Positions 7,182 to 10,272 of a DNA stretch of 10,272 nt are shown here, piece by piece. The notes under the pieces are model-generated. The model searched no databases and was not told the DNA's origin. It saw nothing but the letters and a program-made list of their open reading frames with translations. This DNA comes from Rhodospirillaceae bacterium (GTDB lineage: Bacteria > Pseudomonadota > Alphaproteobacteria > UBA7985). The translations under genes and the position numbers were made by a program. Every line of letters starts with the position of its first letter. Positions within the stretch are counted from its first letter, which is position 1. Location of the stretch: the NCBI GenBank assembly GCA_002700865.1, contig PAFB01000056.1, forward strand, positions 1 through 10,272, read 5' to 3'.

Positions 7182-8223
7182 CGACTTTGACTTCGATCTG
7201 CCCGAAGAGCTGATCGCCCAACACCCGCTCTACCCCCGTTCTGCAGCGAAGCTGTTGCACGTCGGGCCTGACGGGCAGCTGGTCGATCGGACCTTTGCCA
7301 CGCTCGCCGCCTGCCTGCGTCGTGGAGATTTGCTGGTGTTCAACAACTCGCAGGTCTTCGCCAGTCGCCTGATCGGGCGTCGACAGCGCGGGGATGTGGT
7401 GTTCGACGGCCGAATCGAAGTCACGCTGGTTGCAGAAACCGACACACGCGATACCTGGATTTGCTATGCAAAGCCGGGCAAGAAACTCGAACCCGGCGAT
7501 CAGCTGCTGTTCAGCCCAGACCTGTCGGCCCGTGTCCAGGCCAAGGACGGTGCCGACATCCGCCTTGCCTTTCACGAAGCCAGCGGCGCGGACGTGCTCG
7601 ACGCCATTGACGCGCTCGGCCACATGCCGTTGCCGCCCTACATCCAGCGGCCCAAGGGCGGGCAGGCCCAAGACCGCGAGGACTACCGCACCTTTTGCGG
7701 TCGGCAGAAAGGCTCTCTCGCCGCGCCGACAGCCAGCCTGCACTTCGACGAAGACACGCTCGCCGCGCTGGTCGTCGCCAAGGGTCTGGACACCGCCGAA
7801 GTCCGCCTTGACGTCGGCCTGGGAACCTTTGCCCCCATTCGCGTCGATGACGTCAGCGCCCACCAGATGCACAGCGAATCCTGCGCTCTGGACGCTGAAA
7901 ATGCCGCCAGGATCGCCGCTGCCAAGGCTGAGGGCCGGCGGGTTGTTGCCGTCGGCACAACGGTTTTACGCGCGCTGGAAAGCCTGCGCGGACAGGAAGG
8001 CGCAATGAGCACCGATATCTTTCTCAAACCCGGCGATCGCTTTGCCGTGGTTGACGCCCTGATCACCAACTTTCACCTGCCCCAGTCGACGCTGTTCATG
8101 CTCGTCTGTGCCTTCAGCGGAACCGAGTCCATGAAAGCCGCCTACAGCCACGCTGTCACCAACCGCTACCGTTTCTTCAGCTATGGGGACGGCTGTTTTC
8201 TGGAGGGTCGAAACGCAGCATGA
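7171..8223 (+). CDS. queA: S-adenosylmethionine:tRNA ribosyltransferase-isomerase QueA
   Basis: QueA transfers and isomerises the ribosyl part of SAM onto preQ1 at tRNA position 34, making epoxyqueuosine; it acts in the cytoplasm after Tgt. The protein has 350 residues (E. coli 356). The N-terminus MRLSDFDFDLPEELIAQHPL matches the family start (MRVTDFSFELPESLIA in E. coli), which fixes ATG 7171. Further signatures: GDLLVFNNSQVFASRLIGR (about 52-70), GHMPLPPYIQR (150-160), DREDY (168-172) with AAPTASLHF (184-192), GTFAPIRVDDVSAHQMHSE (218-236), VAVGTTVLRALES (259-271), TNFHLPQSTLFML (299-311) and SYGDGCFL (337-344). There is no good ribosome binding site directly before the ATG; with an 11-base overlap into yhhQ, translation is probably coupled. 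A few usually fixed residues differ from the common motif (ASLHF instead of AGLHF, SYGDGCFL instead of SYGDAMLI), but the fold-defining motifs are intact. Confidence 0.97.
   Translation: MRLSDFDFDLPEELIAQHPLYPRSAAKLLHVGPDGQLVDRTFATLAACLRRGDLLVFNNSQVFASRLIGRRQRGDVVFDGRIEVTLVAETDTRDTWICYAKPGKKLEPGDQLLFSPDLSARVQAKDGADIRLAFHEASGADVLDAIDALGHMPLPPYIQRPKGGQAQDREDYRTFCGRQKGSLAAPTASLHFDEDTLAALVVAKGLDTAEVRLDVGLGTFAPIRVDDVSAHQMHSESCALDAENAARIAAAKAEGRRVVAVGTTVLRALESLRGQEGAMSTDIFLKPGDRFAVVDALITNFHLPQSTLFMLVCAFSGTESMKAAYSHAVTNRYRFFSYGDGCFLEGRNAA
8202..8207 (+). promoter_or_regulatory. Shine-Dalgarno of tgt inside the end of queA
   Basis: GGAGGG, 12 bases before ATG 8220, within the last codons of queA. 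It supports the tgt start at the ATGA stop/start overlap. Confidence 0.65.
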
Positions 8224-9350
8224 CCACGCCATTTTCCTTTGACGTGCTGGCCACCGATGGCGCAGCTCGGCGCGGACGCATCCACACCGCCCACGGCACC
8301 ATCGAGACCCCGGCGTTCATGCCCGTGGGGACTGCGGCGACAGTTAAGGCAATGATGCCCGAAAGTGTGCGTTCGACCGGGGCAGAGATCATCCTGGGCA
8401 ATACATACCACTTGATGATCCGCCCTTCCGCCCAACGGATTCACGACCTTGGCGGCCTGCACCGGTTCATGAACTGGCCGGGGCCGATCCTGACAGACTC
8501 AGGCGGCTATCAGGTCATGTCGCTTGCCGATTTGCGCAAGCTGACCGAAGACGGCGTGACCTTCCGCAGCCACATCGACGGCTCCAAGCACCGCCTGACG
8601 CCCGAAGACTCCATGGATATCCAGCGCTTACTGGATGCGACCATCACCATGGCGCTGGACGAATGCACCCCTTATCCCATCGATAAAGCCGGCGCCCACA
8701 ACTCCATGCAACTGTCGATGCGCTGGGCTAAGCGGTCGCGTGACGCTTGGGTCGAGCGGCCCGGTTACGGGGTTTATGGCATCGCGCAGGGCTCGGTTTT
8801 CGCTGACTTGCGCGAAGAATCGATCAAGGCGCTCGCGCCCATGGACTTTCACGGCATCGCCATCGGCGGACTGGCTGTGGGGGAGGGCCGGGATCTGATG
8901 TTCGACACGCTGGACGCCTGCGAGCCGTTTTTGCCAGCGGAAAAGCCGCGCTACCTCATGGGTGTTGGTAAGCCGCTCGATCTCATCGGCGGGGTCAAGC
9001 GCGGTATCGACCAGTTCGACTGCGTGCTGCCAACCCGCTCAGGGCGGACGGGACAGGCCTTTACATGGCGCGGGCCGATCAATATGCGCAACGCCCGGCA
9101 CAAGGACGACCCACGCCCCATCGACGAGAGCTGCAGCTGTCCCGCCTGCCGCAATTATTCCCGCGCCTATATCCGCCACTTGCACCGTGCTGACGAAATG
9201 CTCGGCGCGATGCTGCTGACGTGGCACAATATTCAGCACTATCAGGACCTGATGGCGCGCATGCGCTCGGCGATTGAAGCCGGCGCCTTCGCTGACTTTG
9301 AAGCAGGAGTGCTCGCTGGTTATGCCCAAGGCGACATCGACCCCCGATAA
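8220..9350 (+). CDS. tgt: tRNA-guanine transglycosylase (bacterial type)
   Basis: Tgt exchanges guanine 34 for preQ1 in the anticodon of tRNAs for Asp, Asn, His and Tyr. The 376-residue length is typical. Expected residues are all visible: Asp93 in LTDSGGYQ (catalytic/base-binding, equals Asp102 in the Zymomonas enzyme), Asp147 in ALDECTPYP, Gln190 in IAQGS, and Gly217 with Val220 in GGLAVGE. Val at the last position is the bacterial, preQ1-accepting type. The nucleophile is Asp267 in RGIDQFDCVLPTRSGR, and the structural zinc site is Cys305, Cys307, Cys310 (CSCPAC) plus His336 (LTWHN). The start overlaps the queA stop (ATGA) and has GGAGGG upstream, so it is translationally coupled. Correspondences to the Zymomonas numbering are aligned by eye. 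No anomaly seen. Confidence 0.98.
   Translation: MTTPFSFDVLATDGAARRGRIHTAHGTIETPAFMPVGTAATVKAMMPESVRSTGAEIILGNTYHLMIRPSAQRIHDLGGLHRFMNWPGPILTDSGGYQVMSLADLRKLTEDGVTFRSHIDGSKHRLTPEDSMDIQRLLDATITMALDECTPYPIDKAGAHNSMQLSMRWAKRSRDAWVERPGYGVYGIAQGSVFADLREESIKALAPMDFHGIAIGGLAVGEGRDLMFDTLDACEPFLPAEKPRYLMGVGKPLDLIGGVKRGIDQFDCVLPTRSGRTGQAFTWRGPINMRNARHKDDPRPIDESCSCPACRNYSRAYIRHLHRADEMLGAMLLTWHNIQHYQDLMARMRSAIEAGAFADFEAGVLAGYAQGDIDPR
9305..9309 (+). promoter_or_regulatory. Possible Shine-Dalgarno of queG inside tgt
   Basis: AGGAG, 12 bases before ATG 9322. The alternative ATG at 9352 has no comparable site in range (the nearest is AAGG, 20 bases upstream), so this site favours 9322. Confidence 0.45.
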
Positions 9351-10272
9351 CATGGCGACGCACGGTGGCGACCTGCGCGAACGCATTCGTGCGCAGGCCA
9401 TGGCGCTGGGGTTTGATGCCTGTGGCTTTGGACCCGCGCGCATCCCTGAACGCAACCGCGAACGCTACCGTGAGTTCGTCGCTTTGGGTCAGCACGGCAC
9501 GATGGACTGGATGCAGGCCCGGCTGGACCAGCGTTCTGACCCTCAAGCGCTGTGGCCCGAGGCCCGGTCGGTTGTTACGGTTGGTCTGAATTACGGCCCC
9601 GACGACAACCCCCTGACGCGGCTGGACCAACCCGCACGCGCGAACTTTTCGGTCTACGCAGAAAACCGAGACTACCACGATATTCTGAAAAAGCGGCTGA
9701 AGCGGCTGGGTCGTTGGATTGCTGAAGCGACCGGTGGTCAGCCGCTCAAGGTCTTTGTCGATACCGCTCCAGTGCCGGAAAAGGCGCTCGCAGCGCAAAC
9801 CGGACTGGGCTGGCAGGGCAAGCACAGCAACGTGGTATCGCCGGATTTCGGGTCATGGTTGTTTCTGGGCGTGATTTACCTGAGCGTTGATTTGCCCGCC
9901 GATAATCCCGCCCCCGATCAATGTGGCAGCTGCACCCGGTGCATTGATATCTGCCCCACAGCCGCGATCCCCGCCCCTTACACGCTCGACGCGACCCGCT
10001 GCCTGGCCTACTTGAGCATCGAGCATCGCGGCGCGATCCCGGTTGAGTTTCGGAAAGCGATGGGCAATCGGATTTACGGCTGTGACGACTGCCTCGCCGT
10101 CTGCCCCTGGAACAAGTTTGCCAAAGCCACCGCAGAAGCCGGGTTCAAGCCGCGGGATGTTGTGGATCAGGCGCAGTTGCTGGATTTCACCGAGTTTGAC
10201 GACGCCGCCTTCCGCGCGGCCTTTTCCGGTTCACCGATCAAGCGCATCGGGATCGAGCGGTTTTTGCGGAAC
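9322..10272 (+). CDS. queG: Epoxyqueuosine reductase QueG, 3'-truncated by window edge
   Basis: QueG is a cobalamin-dependent iron-sulfur enzyme that reduces epoxyqueuosine to queuosine in tRNA, the last step of the pathway. The frame is open to the right edge, giving 317 residues of an expected 350-380. Numbering from ATG 9322: LGFDACGFG near the N-terminus; FVDTAPVPEKALAAQTG with Asp147 at the position of the catalytic acid; GLGWQGKHSNVV; the first ferredoxin-like motif with Cys201, Cys204, Cys207, Cys211 (CGSCTRCIDICP); RCLAYLSIEHRG with Cys227; and GNRIYGCDDCLAVCPWN with Cys254, Cys257, Cys261. This is the full cysteine set for two [4Fe-4S] clusters, and GCDDC...CPWN matches the E. coli protein closely. 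ATG 9322 overlaps tgt by 29 bases and has AGGAG upstream. ATG 9352, one base after the tgt stop, is an equally good protein start. Fourth gene of the queuosine operon. Confidence 0.95.
   Translation, partial: MPKATSTPDNMATHGGDLRERIRAQAMALGFDACGFGPARIPERNRERYREFVALGQHGTMDWMQARLDQRSDPQALWPEARSVVTVGLNYGPDDNPLTRLDQPARANFSVYAENRDYHDILKKRLKRLGRWIAEATGGQPLKVFVDTAPVPEKALAAQTGLGWQGKHSNVVSPDFGSWLFLGVIYLSVDLPADNPAPDQCGSCTRCIDICPTAAIPAPYTLDATRCLAYLSIEHRGAIPVEFRKAMGNRIYGCDDCLAVCPWNKFAKATAEAGFKPRDVVDQAQLLDFTEFDDAAFRAAFSGSPIKRIGIERFLRN

Overview
The window looks like part of an alphaproteobacterial chromosome of moderately high GC (about 60% judged by eye). All real genes lie on the + strand. The assignment rests on the alphaproteobacterial style of NusA (tandem C-terminal helix-hairpin-helix repeats), on YlxR fused to an L7Ae-like domain, and on an IF-2 with a long charged N-terminal extension. 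I could not settle the order or genus.

Region 1 (about 1-5500) is the classic transcription/translation operon: the 3' part of rimP (ribosome maturation factor), nusA (elongation/termination factor), a YlxR/L7Ae-like RNA-binding protein, and infB (translation initiation factor IF-2). In many proteobacteria this order continues into rbfA and truB. Here a strong intrinsic terminator-like hairpin with a TTCG tetraloop lies 44 nt after the infB stop and appears to close the operon.

Region 2 (about 5500-6480) holds one exported protein of the 'esterase-like activity of phytase' family. It has a clear signal peptide but no ATG start downstream of the infB hairpin.

Region 3 (about 6480-10272, running off the right edge) is a compact queuosine salvage and maturation operon: yhhQ (VUT-family queuosine-precursor transporter), queA, tgt and queG (truncated by the window edge and complete only to about 317 residues). 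The last three starts all overlap the preceding gene, so translation is probably coupled. Together the proteins would import preQ0/preQ1, insert preQ1 into tRNA (Tgt), add the epoxycyclopentanediol from SAM (QueA) and reduce epoxyqueuosine to queuosine (QueG). The leader before yhhQ can form two mutually exclusive hairpins, which is a weak candidate for regulation.

Apart from these points this is an ordinary core-genome region. I see no mobile element, CRISPR array, rRNA, tRNA, or sign of a new defence or other accessory system, and no gene-free stretch longer than about 110 bases.
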